From NCBI RefSeq assembly GCF_900105185.1, contig NZ_FNTJ01000001.1:1251501-1315500 (forward strand): 64,000 nt of DNA. Direction: 5' to 3'. Both the position numbers and the translations under genes were made by a program. Below the pieces are notes generated by a model. That model was not told the origin of the DNA. It ran no database searches and saw only the letters and a list, made by a program, of their open reading frames with translations. This stretch comes from Pseudomonas saponiphila (GTDB lineage Bacteria; Pseudomonadota; Gammaproteobacteria; Pseudomonadales; Pseudomonadaceae). Position 1 is the stretch's first letter. Each line of letters starts with the position of its first letter. This document shows positions 53,564-62,812 of the stretch, in pieces.

Positions 53564-55323
53564 TGGATATGGGCCTCCAGGTCGATGGGCAGGCTCAGGG
53601 TGAACACGGCGCCCTGATCGCGGTTGGCGGCGCTCAAGCGGCCCCCCAGTTCATGGACGATGGCGTAGGACACCGCCAGGCCCAGGCCCAGGCCATCGCC
53701 CACCGGCTTGGTGGTGAAGAACGGGTCGAACACACTCAGCAGGTGTTCTTCGGCGATCCCGCCGCCGTTGTCGGCCACCCGCAGTTGCCACAGCTGGTCC
53801 TCGGCTTCGAGGCTGATCTGCAGGTGTTTTTCGGGCTTGTCCTGCATGGCGTCGAGTGCGTTGCGCAGCAGGTTGATCAGCACCTGCTCCAGGCGGATGG
53901 CATCGCCGCGTACCCAGGCCGGGCGGGTCAGGTGCAGCTCGACCTGGATGTTTTCGCCGCGCAGCCGGGTTTCCAGCAGATGCAGCGACTGGTCCACCAC
54001 CGCGTCCAGATCCAGGCGTTCGCGCAGGCCGCTGGGGCTCTTGCGGGCAAAGGTCTTGAGATGACTGGTGAGGGCGGCCATGCGCGTCAGCATGTCGTCC
54101 AGGGGCCGCAGGGCCTTGTAGGCTTCATCCACCCGGCCGTGTTCCAGCAGCAGCCGCAGCGTGGCCAGTTGCATGCGCTGGGCGGTCAGGGGCTGGTTGA
54201 TTTCATGGGCCAGGGCCGCGGACATCTGCCCCAGGGCTGCCAGCTTGGCCGATTGCACCAGGCCTTCCTGGGCGGTGCGCAGGTCCCGGGTGCGTTCTTC
54301 CACCAGTTGTTCCAGCTCCTGGCGATTGCGCTGGCGGATTTTCCCCAGGCGCCAGCGCTGGCTCAAGAACAGCAGCAGGAACACCAGGGTCAGCCAGGCG
54401 CCGGCGGCGGCGAGGCCGGCGTTGCGGCTTTCCTCGAAGACGCTCGCCGGTTTGCGCAGCAGGTGCAGGGTCCAGCCTTCGGCGCTCAGCGGCAGGGATT
54501 CCCACAGGTAATTGGCGACACCGTCGGGGCCGTCGACCCGGGCCAGGCTGCTGTTGGCATCGAACCGTTGCAGGGCCGTGTGTTGCAGCGGGGTCAGGGG
54601 TTGCTTGTCGTACTGGCGGGTCAGCCGGATGTCCGCCAGATCGTTTTCGGACAGCGGCTGCAACTGCCGATAGCGCCAGCCGGGCTGGTTGGCGATAAAG
54701 ATGATGCCTCGCGAGTCGCTGACCAGGAGGGTGTCATTGCCCTGGCTCCATTCGTGTTCCAGCTCGGGAAACTCCAGCTTGACCACCATGGCCCCGAGGA
54801 AGTCATCGTTGTCGGCCTTGACCGCGCTGGAGAGGAAATACCCGGGAATCCCGCTGGTCACGCCCACCGCGTAGAAGCGTCCGCTGCCCTGGCTGCGGGT
54901 CTGCTTGAAGTAGGGGCGGAAACCGTAGTTGTGGCCCACGTAGCTGCTGGGCAACTGCCAGTTGCTGGCGGCCACCGCCAGGCCTTCATGGTTGAGCAAC
55001 TCCAGGGTCGAGGAGCGGGCGGCGCCGTTGATCTTTTCCAGCTTGCGGTTCAGCTCATCCTGGGTCTGTGCCGTGACCGGCCCCTGCAGCGCCGCACGCA
55101 GTTCCGGGTCCAGGGCCAGCACCGCCGGCAGCGCGCGATAGCGCTCGATCAGGGTGTGCAGGGAGTTGGCGTAGAGTCCCAACTGCTCGTTGGCGCGAGC
55201 CGCCTCTTCCACCAGTGCCAGGCGCTCGGCGTGGCGCATGGCCAGGCCGGCGCTGATTACGGTGCCGGCGAGAATCACCAGGATGTAGAACGTCAAGCGT
55301 AGAGGGCGAGAGATCTGGGCCAT
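53557..55323 (-). CDS. mifS: DctB/MifS-like sensor histidine kinase
   Basis: Encodes 588 residues. TM1 is about 10-30 and TM2 about 295-318, enclosing a double-Cache periplasmic sensor with the [10 protein letters not shown] and [11 protein letters not shown] motifs of C4/C5-dicarboxylate sensors. A coiled-coil linker is followed by the H-box [12 protein letters not shown] and ATPase motifs ([28 protein letters not shown]). It probably senses alpha-ketoglutarate or a C4-dicarboxylate and phosphorylates the downstream regulator. Confidence 0.88.
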   Translation of the reverse strand: MAQISRPLRLTFYILVILAGTVISAGLAMRHAERLALVEEAARANEQLGLYANSLHTLIERYRALPAVLALDPELRAALQGPVTAQTQDELNRKLEKINGAARSSTLELLNHEGLAVAASNWQLPSSYVGHNYGFRPYFKQTRSQGSGRFYAVGVTSGIPGYFLSSAVKADNDDFLGAMVVKLEFPELEHEWSQGNDTLLVSDSRGIIFIANQPGWRYRQLQPLSENDLADIRLTRQYDKQPLTPLQHTALQRFDANSSLARVDGPDGVANYLWESLPLSAEGWTLHLLRKPASVFEESRNAGLAAAGAWLTLVFLLLFLSQRWRLGKIRQRNRQELEQLVEERTRDLRTAQEGLVQSAKLAALGQMSAALAHEINQPLTAQRMQLATLRLLLEHGRVDEAYKALRPLDDMLTRMAALTSHLKTFARKSPSGLRERLDLDAVVDQSLHLLETRLRGENIQVELHLTRPAWVRGDAIRLEQVLINLLRNALDAMQDKPEKHLQISLEAEDQLWQLRVADNGGGIAEEHLLSVFDPFFTTKPVGDGLGLGLAVSYAIVHELGGRLSAANRDQGAVFTLSLPIDLEAHIQC

Positions 55324-55415
55324 GAGTCGGGGCAGGCTGCAATGGGGGCGGGAACGATAGCATGAGCGCCGGGTGTAACGTTGATCGCCGACAGTGTCGC
55401 GAAAGGGCGCGGCAT

Positions 55416-55457
55416 AAAAAAAGCGGCGGGCCGTTGTCTCAACAGCGCCGCCGCTTT
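55416..55457 (-). terminator. fumA terminator
   Basis: On the minus strand a GCGGCGG…CCGCCGC stem is followed by seven T residues, 20 bases beyond the fumA stop. Confidence 0.88.
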
Positions 55458-55476
55458 GGCCAAACCGGAGAAGGGC

Positions 55477-57000
55477 TTACTGCACTTCTACCGCCAGGCT
55501 GTCACTGATCTTTTTCTGCCAGATGGCAGGACCGGTGATGTGCACCGACTCGCCTTTGCTGTCCACGGCGACAGTGACCGGCATGTCCTTGACCTCGAAC
55601 TCGTAGATCGCTTCCATGCCCAGTTCGGCAAAGGCCAGGACCTTGGACTTCTTGATCGCCTGGGCCACCAGGTAGGCGGCGCCGCCGACGGCCATCAGGT
55701 ACACGGCCTTGCTGTCCTTGATCGCCTCGATCGCGGTCGGGCCACGCTCGGACTTGCCGATCATGCCCAGCAGGCCGGTCTGCTCGAGGATCTGCCGGGT
55801 GAACTTGTCCATCCGCGTGGCGGTGGTCGGACCGGCCGGGCCCACCACTTCGTCGCCTACCGGATCAACCGGGCCGACGTAGTAGATGAAGCGGCCTTTC
55901 AGATCCACCGGCAGGGTTTCGCCCTTGTTCAGCATCTCGACCATGCGCTTGTGCGCAGCGTCGCGGCCGGTGAGCATCTTGCCGTTGAGCAGCACGGTTT
56001 CGCCCGGTTTCCAGCTCTGTACTTCTTCCGGGGTCAGGGTGTCGAGGTTGACCCGACGCGCCGACGGACCGGCTTCCCAGACGATTTCCGGGTAGGCGTC
56101 CAGAGGCGGTGCCTCCAGTGCGGCCGGGCCCGAACCGTCGAGCACGAAGTGCGCGTGGCGGGTGGCGGCGCAGTTGGGGATCATGCACACCGGCAGGGAC
56201 GCGGCGTGGGTCGGGTAGTCCATGATCTTCACGTCGAGCACGGTGGTCAGGCCGCCCAGGCCCTGGGCGCCGATGCCCAGCTGGTTGACCTTCTCGAACA
56301 GCTCCAGGCGCATTTCTTCGATGCGGTTGGACGGGCCGCGAGCCTTGAGCTCGTGGATGTCGATGGATTCCATCAACACTTCCTTGGCCATCACCGCGGC
56401 TTTCTCGGCGGTGCCGCCGATGCCGATGCCCAGCATGCCCGGTGGGCACCAGCCAGCACCCATGGTCGGCACGGTCTTCAGGACCCAGTCGACGATCGAG
56501 TCGGACGGGTTGAGCATGGCCATCTTCGATTTGTTCTCGGAGCCGCCGCCCTTGGCCGCCACGTCCACTTCCACGGTGTTGCCCGGGACGATGGAGTAGT
56601 GAATGACCGCTGGGGTGTTGTCCTTGGTGTTCTTCCGGGCACCTGCCGGGTCGGCGAGGATGGAGGCGCGCAGGACGTTTTCCGGCAGGTTGTAGGCGCG
56701 ACGCACGCCTTCGTTGATCATGTCGTCCAGGCTCATGGTGGCGCCGTCCCAGCGCACGTCCATGCCCACGCGAACGAACACGGTGACGATGCCGGTGTCC
56801 TGGCAGATCGGCCGGTGGCCGGTGGCGCACATGCGCGAGTTGATCAGGATCTGCGCCATGGAATCACGGGCGGCCGGCGATTCTTCGCGCAGGTAGGCCT
56901 CGTGCATCGCCTGGATGAAGTCCACGGGGTGGTAGTAGGAAATGAACTGCAGGGCGTCGGCAACGCTCTGAATCAGGTCGTCTTGCTTGATCACGGTCAT
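55477..57000 (-). CDS. fumA: class I fumarate hydratase (iron-sulfur)
   Basis: A 507-residue fumarase converting fumarate to malate in the TCA cycle, with an oxygen-sensitive 4Fe-4S cluster. The N-terminal half has RPICQDTG (C66, an expected cluster ligand); later cysteines in MGAGWCPPGM and MIPNCAATRHAH fit the other conserved positions. The C-terminal fumarase domain includes GPTTATRMDKFT. The ATG at 57000 gives MTVIKQDDLIQSV. A terminator-like hairpin lies in its leader. It is divergent from sadC. Confidence 0.95.
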   Translation of the reverse strand: MTVIKQDDLIQSVADALQFISYYHPVDFIQAMHEAYLREESPAARDSMAQILINSRMCATGHRPICQDTGIVTVFVRVGMDVRWDGATMSLDDMINEGVRRAYNLPENVLRASILADPAGARKNTKDNTPAVIHYSIVPGNTVEVDVAAKGGGSENKSKMAMLNPSDSIVDWVLKTVPTMGAGWCPPGMLGIGIGGTAEKAAVMAKEVLMESIDIHELKARGPSNRIEEMRLELFEKVNQLGIGAQGLGGLTTVLDVKIMDYPTHAASLPVCMIPNCAATRHAHFVLDGSGPAALEAPPLDAYPEIVWEAGPSARRVNLDTLTPEEVQSWKPGETVLLNGKMLTGRDAAHKRMVEMLNKGETLPVDLKGRFIYYVGPVDPVGDEVVGPAGPTTATRMDKFTRQILEQTGLLGMIGKSERGPTAIEAIKDSKAVYLMAVGGAAYLVAQAIKKSKVLAFAELGMEAIYEFEVKDMPVTVAVDSKGESVHITGPAIWQKKISDSLAVEVQ

Positions 57001-57325
57001 GAGTCGCGCTCCTCTAAAAGACGGGAACATTTAATAAGGTGGCTGCAGCGGGGTACATCGGTCGGTTGCAGGCACCTTCGAAGGCACGCCGGACAGACAA
57101 CTGGCGCGACGCTAAAAAGGCGCGGCAGTATACCGCGCCTGGGGGCCCGGCACACCCGCCAGCCGGGCAAACGAAAGTCGCCTATCGGATGGGCACTGTT
57201 CTTGCCTGGATCGGCGGCGAAACCGCAGGACACGGCTTAAAATTTGGATAGTCATTTGCAGGGCGCAGCACTAAAGTGGCAACTGGCCTGCAGGGTAGGA
57301 CACTCTTTAAGCCTCCTTTCTCACG
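57001..57325. other. 325-bp divergent intergenic region, fumA/sadC
   Basis: Holds both promoters and a minus-strand terminator-like hairpin at 57114-57140. Nothing else was recognised. Confidence 0.5.
57114..57140 (-). promoter_or_regulatory. terminator-like hairpin in the fumA leader (possible attenuator)
   Basis: On the minus strand AGGCGCGG-TATACTG-CCGCGCCT is followed by TTTT. It is about 115 bases before the fumA start, and no minus-strand gene precedes it. Confidence 0.45.
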
Positions 57326-58444
57326 GTGAATCGACGATTGACCCATAACGCCATCCAGAGCTTGTTGTTCAAGCGCTTCAGCATTGCCGCTGGCACGTAC
57401 GGACTGATCCTGCTGCTGTTCTGGCTGGCGGTTCTTACGGGGCACTATCGCGCCTCCATCAGCAGTGCACTGTTGGGCAGCGCATTGGTGGTGGCCAGCC
57501 AGGGGGTGCTGTACTGGGTCTTCACCAGTGGGCGCAACCTGCGCTTTGCCGACCCCAGCCTGACCGAGGTCCAGGTGGTGTTGGGCATTGCCTGGCAGAC
57601 CTGGCTGATTGCCCATCTGGATCAGGCCCGCAGCGCTTTCCTGGTGTTCTATATCCTGCCGCTGCTGTTCGGTCTGTTTCATTTGTCCCGGCGTGCCTAC
57701 CTGCGCTGCGCGGCGCTGATCTTCTTCTGCTTTGCCGGGGTCAATCTGTGGGACGGTTTTCGTTTTGTCCTCGAGGACCCGCAACTGGCGGCGCTGCAAG
57801 TCTGTGTGTTGCTGGTGATGCTGGTGTGGATGTGCCTGTACGCCGCCTATGTGCAAGCTTCGCGCTCACGCATGCGGCAGCGGCGTTTTGCCTTGCAGGC
57901 CCACCAGGACACGCTGCGGGGAATGATGCGGCAACTGGAGGACTTGGTGGCCACCGACGAACTCACCGGCCTGTTTAACCGCCGGCACTTCCTGCGCAAC
58001 GCCAGCCGTGAACTGCAGGCCATGGACCAGGAGCAGGTGCATGGGTTGGCGCTGATCGATCTGGATCATTTCAAGCGCATCAACGATCTGCACGGTCATG
58101 CGGCGGGGGATCAGGTGTTGCAGGCGTTCGCCGGGGTGGCCAGCGCCTGCCTGCGGGACGGCGATGTACTGGCACGCTACGGCGGTGAGGAGTTCGTGGT
58201 CCTGCTGCCCGAGTGTGATGCCGAGCGCCTGACCTCCTGCTGTGAACGGCTGCGCCTGGCCTTCATGGAGGTGCAACTGGTGGGCTTGAATGTGCGTGAC
58301 CTGAGCCTGTCCGCGGGGATGACCCTGCTGCAGGCCGGCGATGACCTGGACATGGCGCTGCAACGGGCCGACCAGGCGCTGTACCGGGCCAAGCGCGATG
58401 GTCGCAATCGTTGCTCGGCGGCCTGGGAAAACCTCGATGCCTGA
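57326..58444 (+). CDS. sadC: membrane diguanylate cyclase SadC-like
   Basis: Encodes 372 residues: five to six N-terminal transmembrane segments (about 20-185), a coiled linker, and a C-terminal GGDEF domain (about 205-370). The active site is RYGGEEF, and an inhibitory I-site RDGD lies five residues before it, so activity should be product-inhibited. Gene order with fumA, a ferredoxin reductase and an enoyl-CoA hydratase matches P. aeruginosa SadC, which raises c-di-GMP for attachment. The start is GTG with no clear ribosome site, so the exact start is less certain. Confidence 0.88.
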   Translation: MNRRLTHNAIQSLLFKRFSIAAGTYGLILLLFWLAVLTGHYRASISSALLGSALVVASQGVLYWVFTSGRNLRFADPSLTEVQVVLGIAWQTWLIAHLDQARSAFLVFYILPLLFGLFHLSRRAYLRCAALIFFCFAGVNLWDGFRFVLEDPQLAALQVCVLLVMLVWMCLYAAYVQASRSRMRQRRFALQAHQDTLRGMMRQLEDLVATDELTGLFNRRHFLRNASRELQAMDQEQVHGLALIDLDHFKRINDLHGHAAGDQVLQAFAGVASACLRDGDVLARYGGEEFVVLLPECDAERLTSCCERLRLAFMEVQLVGLNVRDLSLSAGMTLLQAGDDLDMALQRADQALYRAKRDGRNRCSAAWENLDA

Positions 58445-59375
58445 ATTGACCGTCGGTAGCCGGCGCTGGTCGGTGGCGCCGGCCAGCAATCTGCTGGATG
58501 CCTTGAACCAGGCCGGTGTGGCGGTGCCCTACAGCTGCCGCGCCGGCAGTTGTCACGCGTGCCTGGTGCAGTGTGTCCAGGGACTGCCCAGCGACAGTCG
58601 GCCGGATGCCCTGAGCGATGAGCAGCGCCGTCGCGGCTGGCGCCTGGCCTGTCAGTGCCAGGTGGTGGAGGATCTGCAGGTCGAGACGTTCGATCCGCAG
58701 CGCGATGGCCAGCCGGCCAGGGTGATCGGGCTGGACTGGCTGTCTCCCTCGGTCCTGCGTCTGCGCCTGCAACCTGAGCGGCCGTTGCGTTACCGCGCCG
58801 GCCAGCATCTGGTGTTGTGGACGGCCACTCAGGTAGCCCGGCCATACTCCCTGGCCAGCCTGCCGGAAGAAGATCGCTTTCTGGAGTTTCACCTGGACTG
58901 CCGGCACCCGGGGCAATTCAGCGATGCGGCGCGCCAGCTGCAGGTGGGCGATACCCTCTCGTTGGGCGAGTTGCGCGGTGGCGCCTTGCACTACGACCCG
59001 GACTGGCAGCAACGGCCCCTCTGGCTGTTGGCGGCGGGCACCGGGCTGGCGCCACTGTTTGGCATTTTGCGCGAGGCCTTGCGGCAGGATCACCAAGGCC
59101 CTATCCGTCTCATTCACCTGGCCCATGACAGTTCCGAGCATTACCTGGCCAAACCCTTGGCTGCGCTGGCGGCGAACCGCCCGCAACTGAGTGTCGAGCT
59201 GTGGCAGGGGGCTGAGCTGACGGCGGCTTTGGCGCAACTGCGGCTTGTTTCACGGCAAACCCTGGCCTTACTCTGCGGGCACCCCGACAGCGTCGAAGCC
59301 TTTGCCCGGCGTCTGTACCTGGCGGGGTTGCCGCGCAATCAACTGCTGGCCGATGTGTTCCTGCCCCGTGGTTGA
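58437..59375 (+). CDS. 2Fe-2S ferredoxin / FAD-NAD(P) reductase fusion
   Basis: A 312-residue single-chain reductase. The N-terminal plant-type ferredoxin domain (1-85) carries CRAGSCHACLVQC plus a later Cys in LACQC. The FAD-binding barrel (about 95-190) contains ARPYSLAS, and the NAD(P) domain begins LLAAGTGLAPLFGILRE. It overlaps sadC by 8 bases (ATG at 58437), so the two are coupled. It resembles reductase components of aromatic oxygenases, but no oxygenase gene is near. Confidence 0.9.
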   Translation: MPELTVGSRRWSVAPASNLLDALNQAGVAVPYSCRAGSCHACLVQCVQGLPSDSRPDALSDEQRRRGWRLACQCQVVEDLQVETFDPQRDGQPARVIGLDWLSPSVLRLRLQPERPLRYRAGQHLVLWTATQVARPYSLASLPEEDRFLEFHLDCRHPGQFSDAARQLQVGDTLSLGELRGGALHYDPDWQQRPLWLLAAGTGLAPLFGILREALRQDHQGPIRLIHLAHDSSEHYLAKPLAALAANRPQLSVELWQGAELTAALAQLRLVSRQTLALLCGHPDSVEAFARRLYLAGLPRNQLLADVFLPRG

Positions 59376-59403
59376 GCGCTGACTTTTCCAAAGCGAGATC
59401 TCC

Positions 59404-60153
59404 ATGACCGATGCCATCGAGCTGCACCGCGAAGGTGGGCTGCTGACCCTGCGCTTGAACCGCCCCGACAAGAAAAACGCCCTGACTCGTGCCATGTACA
59501 GTCGCCTGGCCCAAGCCCTGGCCGAGGCGGACGCCGATCCGCAAATCAATGCCTTGCTGATCTGCGGCAGCAGCGAATGCTTTACCGCCGGCAACGACAT
59601 CGCCGACTTCCTGGAGCAGCCCCCCAAGGACCTCGACAGCCCGGTGTTCCAGTTCATGCGCAACCTGCTCGATTGCCGCAAGCCGGTGGTGGCTGCGGTC
59701 GCGGGGGCGGCGGTGGGCATTGGTACCACCTTGCTGCTGCATTGCGATCTGGTCTATGTCAGTCGTGACGCGCGCTTGCGCATGCCGTTCGTCAACCTTG
59801 GGCTGTGTCCGGAGTTCGGTTCGAGCCTTATCCTGCCGCGCCTGCTGGGGCGGGCCAAGGCCGCCGAGTTGCTGCTGCTCGGCGAAGGCTTCAGTGGTGA
59901 ACAGGCTGCAGCCTGGGGCATTGCCACCGCGGCTTTGGGCGATGGCGCAGCGACCTTGGCCAAGGCCCGGGAAGCGGCCTTGCGTTTCAGTCAGCTGGCG
60001 CCCGACGCGGTGCAGGTCAGCAAGCGTCTGATGCGGGCGCCGGACCTTGAGCTATTGCGCCAGGTCATCGAGCAGGAAGGGGTGGAATTCACTCGGCGCC
60101 TGCAGTCGCCGGAAGCGATTGCCGCGTTGTCCGGGTTTCTCGCCAAGGCTTGA
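59404..60153 (+). CDS. enoyl-CoA hydratase/isomerase family protein
   Basis: A 249-residue crotonase-fold protein. The CoA/oxyanion-hole segments are CFTAGNDIADF (about 59-69) and AAVAGAAVGIGTTLLLHCDLVY (about 97-118). The acidic residue in LGLCPEFGSSLILPRLLG may serve as catalytic acid/base. It lies 28 bases after the reductase in the same operon and probably acts on a 2-enoyl-CoA; the exact substrate is unknown. Confidence 0.9.
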   Translation: MTDAIELHREGGLLTLRLNRPDKKNALTRAMYSRLAQALAEADADPQINALLICGSSECFTAGNDIADFLEQPPKDLDSPVFQFMRNLLDCRKPVVAAVAGAAVGIGTTLLLHCDLVYVSRDARLRMPFVNLGLCPEFGSSLILPRLLGRAKAAELLLLGEGFSGEQAAAWGIATAALGDGAATLAKAREAALRFSQLAPDAVQVSKRLMRAPDLELLRQVIEQEGVEFTRRLQSPEAIAALSGFLAKA

Positions 60154-60183
60154 GGACGGCGACATCTGTTCCCTGCGGAGATG

Positions 60184-60219
60184 AAAAAGCCCCGGCGTTT
60201 TCGGCGCCGGGGCTTTTTG
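60184..60219. terminator. bidirectional terminator between enoyl-CoA hydratase and pyruvate kinase
   Basis: AAAAAGCCCCGGCG, a loop, then CGCCGGGGCTTTTT, with tails for both convergent transcripts. Confidence 0.93.
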
Positions 60220-60235
60220 TGCTGCGGGTCGGTAC

Positions 60236-61687
60236 TCAGACCATCGGGTCGCCGACGTGCAGGATCTTCATGCCGTTGGTGCCACCGGTGGTGTGGTAGC
60301 TGTCGCCCTTGGTGAGGATCACCCAGTCGCCTTTCTCCACTACGCCGCGCTTGAGCAGCTCATCGATCGCCGCCTGGCTGACCTGCTCGGGCGGCAGGGA
60401 GGCCGGGTCGAACGGGATGGTGTAGACGCCCCGGAACATGGCCGCGCGGGCCTGGGTTTCACGGTGCGGGGAGTAGGCGTAGATCGGCACCGAAGAACGG
60501 ATACGCGACATGATCAACGGGGTGTAGCCACTTTCGGTCAGAGCGATGATCGCCTTGACGCCGGGGAAGTGGTTGGCGGTGTACATGGCGGCCAGGGCGA
60601 TGCTCTGGTCGCAGCTTTCGAACACCTTGCCCATGCGGTGGCTGGAGGTCTTGCTGGTGGGGTGCTTTTCCGCACCGACACAGATCCGCGCCATGGCCTG
60701 CACCGCTTCCAGTGGGTAGGCGCCGGCGGCGCTTTCCGCCGAGAGCATCACCGCATCGGTGTAGTCGAGCACGGCGTTGGCCACGTCGGACACTTCGGCG
60801 CGGGTCGGCATCGGGTTCTGGATCATCGACTCCATCATCTGGGTCGCGACGATCACTGCCTTGTTGTGGCGACGGGCGTGAAGAATGATTTTCTTCTGGA
60901 TGCCCACCAGCTCGGCGTCGCCGATTTCCACGCCCAGGTCGCCACGGGCCACCATCACCGCGTCGCTGGCGTTGATCAGGCCGTCGAGGGTTTCGTCGTC
61001 GGCCACGGCTTCGGCGCGTTCGATCTTCGCCACCAGCCAGGCGGTGCCACCGGATTCGTCACGCAGTTTGCGCGCGTATTCCATATCAGCGGCGTCACGT
61101 GGGAAGGACACGGCCAGGTAGTCGACCTGCATTTCGGCGGCGAGCTTGATGTCGGCCTTGTCTTTTTCGGTCAGGGCTGGAGCGGTCAGGCCGCCACCAC
61201 GACGGTTGATGCCTTTGTGGTCGGACAGCGGGCCACCGACGGTCACCACGCAGTGCAGCTCGGTGGCGGTGGCGGTTTCCACGCGCATTACCACGCGGCC
61301 ATCGTCCAGCAGCAGTTCGTCATTGACGCCGCAATCCTTGACCAGGTCCGGGTAGTCGATGCCGACGATGTCCTGGGTGCCCTCGGTCAGCGGGTGCACG
61401 GTGGAGAAGGTGAACTTGTCACCGATCTTCAGTTCAATGCGCTTGTTGGCAAATTTGGCGATACGGATCTTCGGGCCTTGCAGGTCGCCGAGGATGGCCA
61501 CGAAGCGGCCGTGCTTGGCTGCCAGGTCGCGGACCAGTTGGGCGCGAGCCTTGTGCTCGTCCGGCGTGCCGTGGGAGAAGTTCAGGCGGGCGACATCCAG
61601 GCCTGCAAGAATCAACTGTTCGAGAACTTCCGGCGAGTTACTGGCCGGGCCAAGGGTGGCAACGATTTTGGTACGACGAACGGACAT
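60236..61687 (-). CDS. pyk: pyruvate kinase
   Basis: A 483-residue glycolytic enzyme making pyruvate and ATP from phosphoenolpyruvate and ADP. Motifs are TKIVATLGPASNS at the N terminus, LNFSHG, GDLQGPKIR, the signature VMVARGDLGVEIG near 240-252, and VATQMMESMI. It lacks a C-terminal PEP-utiliser extension. Position next to sadC-linked genes matches P. aeruginosa pykA. Confidence 0.97.
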   Translation of the reverse strand: MSVRRTKIVATLGPASNSPEVLEQLILAGLDVARLNFSHGTPDEHKARAQLVRDLAAKHGRFVAILGDLQGPKIRIAKFANKRIELKIGDKFTFSTVHPLTEGTQDIVGIDYPDLVKDCGVNDELLLDDGRVVMRVETATATELHCVVTVGGPLSDHKGINRRGGGLTAPALTEKDKADIKLAAEMQVDYLAVSFPRDAADMEYARKLRDESGGTAWLVAKIERAEAVADDETLDGLINASDAVMVARGDLGVEIGDAELVGIQKKIILHARRHNKAVIVATQMMESMIQNPMPTRAEVSDVANAVLDYTDAVMLSAESAAGAYPLEAVQAMARICVGAEKHPTSKTSSHRMGKVFESCDQSIALAAMYTANHFPGVKAIIALTESGYTPLIMSRIRSSVPIYAYSPHRETQARAAMFRGVYTIPFDPASLPPEQVSQAAIDELLKRGVVEKGDWVILTKGDSYHTTGGTNGMKILHVGDPMV

Positions 61688-61844
61688 GCACGGACTCCTG
61701 AGTTCAAGCGCAACGAGAGGCTACTATGCTCCGAAGTTGTAGTCATTGTTCGTTTGCACTACTTAATGCTTTGTTTGTTTAGCGCAACAACCTTGAAGAT
61801 TTTTGCCGATGAGTCGATACACTGCACAAGACAGGAGATACCCC

Positions 61845-62219
61845 ATGCGATTCGTACTCATTGCTATCCTGGCCGTCAGTGTTGTCGGCTGCACCCGCTG
61901 GTCCATGAACCATCATTTGAACAACGCCTATCGCGCCTATGACCGCGGCAATTGCGAGAGCGTGATGCTCGAGTTGAGCCAGGTCGACCGTGACAGCCGT
62001 GCGCGGCGCTATATCCAGCCGGAAGTATCGATGCTGCGCGGGCAATGCCTGGAGCGGCAGAAGTTGTTCGTCGATGCAGCGCAGACTTATCAGTTCATCA
62101 TTACCCAGTACCCCAGCAGCGAGTACGCCTACCGCGCTCGTGCGCGCCTGGACACCTTGCAGCAACTGGGTCACTACCCGGCAAACGGTGCAGCGCAAGT
62201 TCGTCGCACTGCGTTGTAA
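61845..62219 (+). CDS. small lipoprotein with TPR-like helices
   Basis: A 124-residue protein with lipobox VSVVGC (Cys16), likely anchored in the envelope. The mature part has helical repeats (NNAYRAYDRGNCESVMLELSQ, ECLERQKLFVDAAQTYQFI-like, YPSSEYAYRARARLDTLQQL) of TPR/BamD style. ACAGGAGA precedes the ATG. It is divergent from pyruvate kinase. Relatives may assist envelope assembly; the role is unknown. Confidence 0.8.
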   Translation: MRFVLIAILAVSVVGCTRWSMNHHLNNAYRAYDRGNCESVMLELSQVDRDSRARRYIQPEVSMLRGQCLERQKLFVDAAQTYQFIITQYPSSEYAYRARARLDTLQQLGHYPANGAAQVRRTAL

Positions 62220-62437
62220 GTCACAGCGCTTCGGGGCAGTGTAATTGCCCCTCGCGCTTGAGCTAACATTTGTACAGGTTGTTCGAACACTGCCCGGTTC
62301 CTGCCTGGGCGGTGGCGTTGAAATCCTCCAGACGATTTTCCTCGCACCTCGAATCCGGGCGAACGAGCCGCTCTTGCAGGTCCGTTCCGATGCACTAGTG
62401 CGGTCATGCTTAATGGCCTTTCATAGCGATACCCAGC

Positions 62438-62797
62438 ATGTTCACTGAACCGCGGATCGAGCGGCATCAACTGCCGTCCTACTTGAGAGTCTTCAATCGG
62501 TTTACCGACAAGCCTGTCGGTTTCCTGGGCAACATCTCCGCAGACGGGCTGATGCTGATCAGCTCGTTGCCGATGCTGATCGGCGCCGCGTTCGAGTTGC
62601 GGATCAAAGTCCCCGGCGGTGATGGACAACTGCAGTTCATCGACTTCAGCGCCTGGTGCCTGTGGTGCCGCGAGGACCTGACCCCACACCAGTACGACAG
62701 CGGCTTCAGCCTGTTGCGAGCGAACGACGGCTTCGCCGAACTGCAGCAGGCCCTACGGCACTACTTCAGCTTTCACCCCTTGCAGACATCGGCCTGA
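62438..62797 (+). CDS. PilZ-domain c-di-GMP receptor protein
   Basis: Encodes 119 residues with a PilZ-type layout: an N-terminal arginine region (RIERHQLPSYLRV) followed by the NISADGL motif (the [DN]xSxxG of c-di-GMP binding) and the beta-barrel segment ELRIKVPGGDGQLQFIDFSAWCLWC. The N-terminal Arg motif is looser than the RxxxR consensus, so binding strength is uncertain. It converges on the DUF58 gene. With sadC about 5 kb away, a local c-di-GMP link is plausible. Confidence 0.82.
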   Translation: MFTEPRIERHQLPSYLRVFNRFTDKPVGFLGNISADGLMLISSLPMLIGAAFELRIKVPGGDGQLQFIDFSAWCLWCREDLTPHQYDSGFSLLRANDGFAELQQALRHYFSFHPLQTSA

Positions 62798-62812
62798 CAG
62801 GCCCGATTGCCG

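Noticed and set aside
53563..55302. A 579-codon plus-strand frame opposite the sensor kinase gene
   Set aside because: Entirely antisense to a well-supported kinase with all catalytic motifs; composition is of the shadow type.
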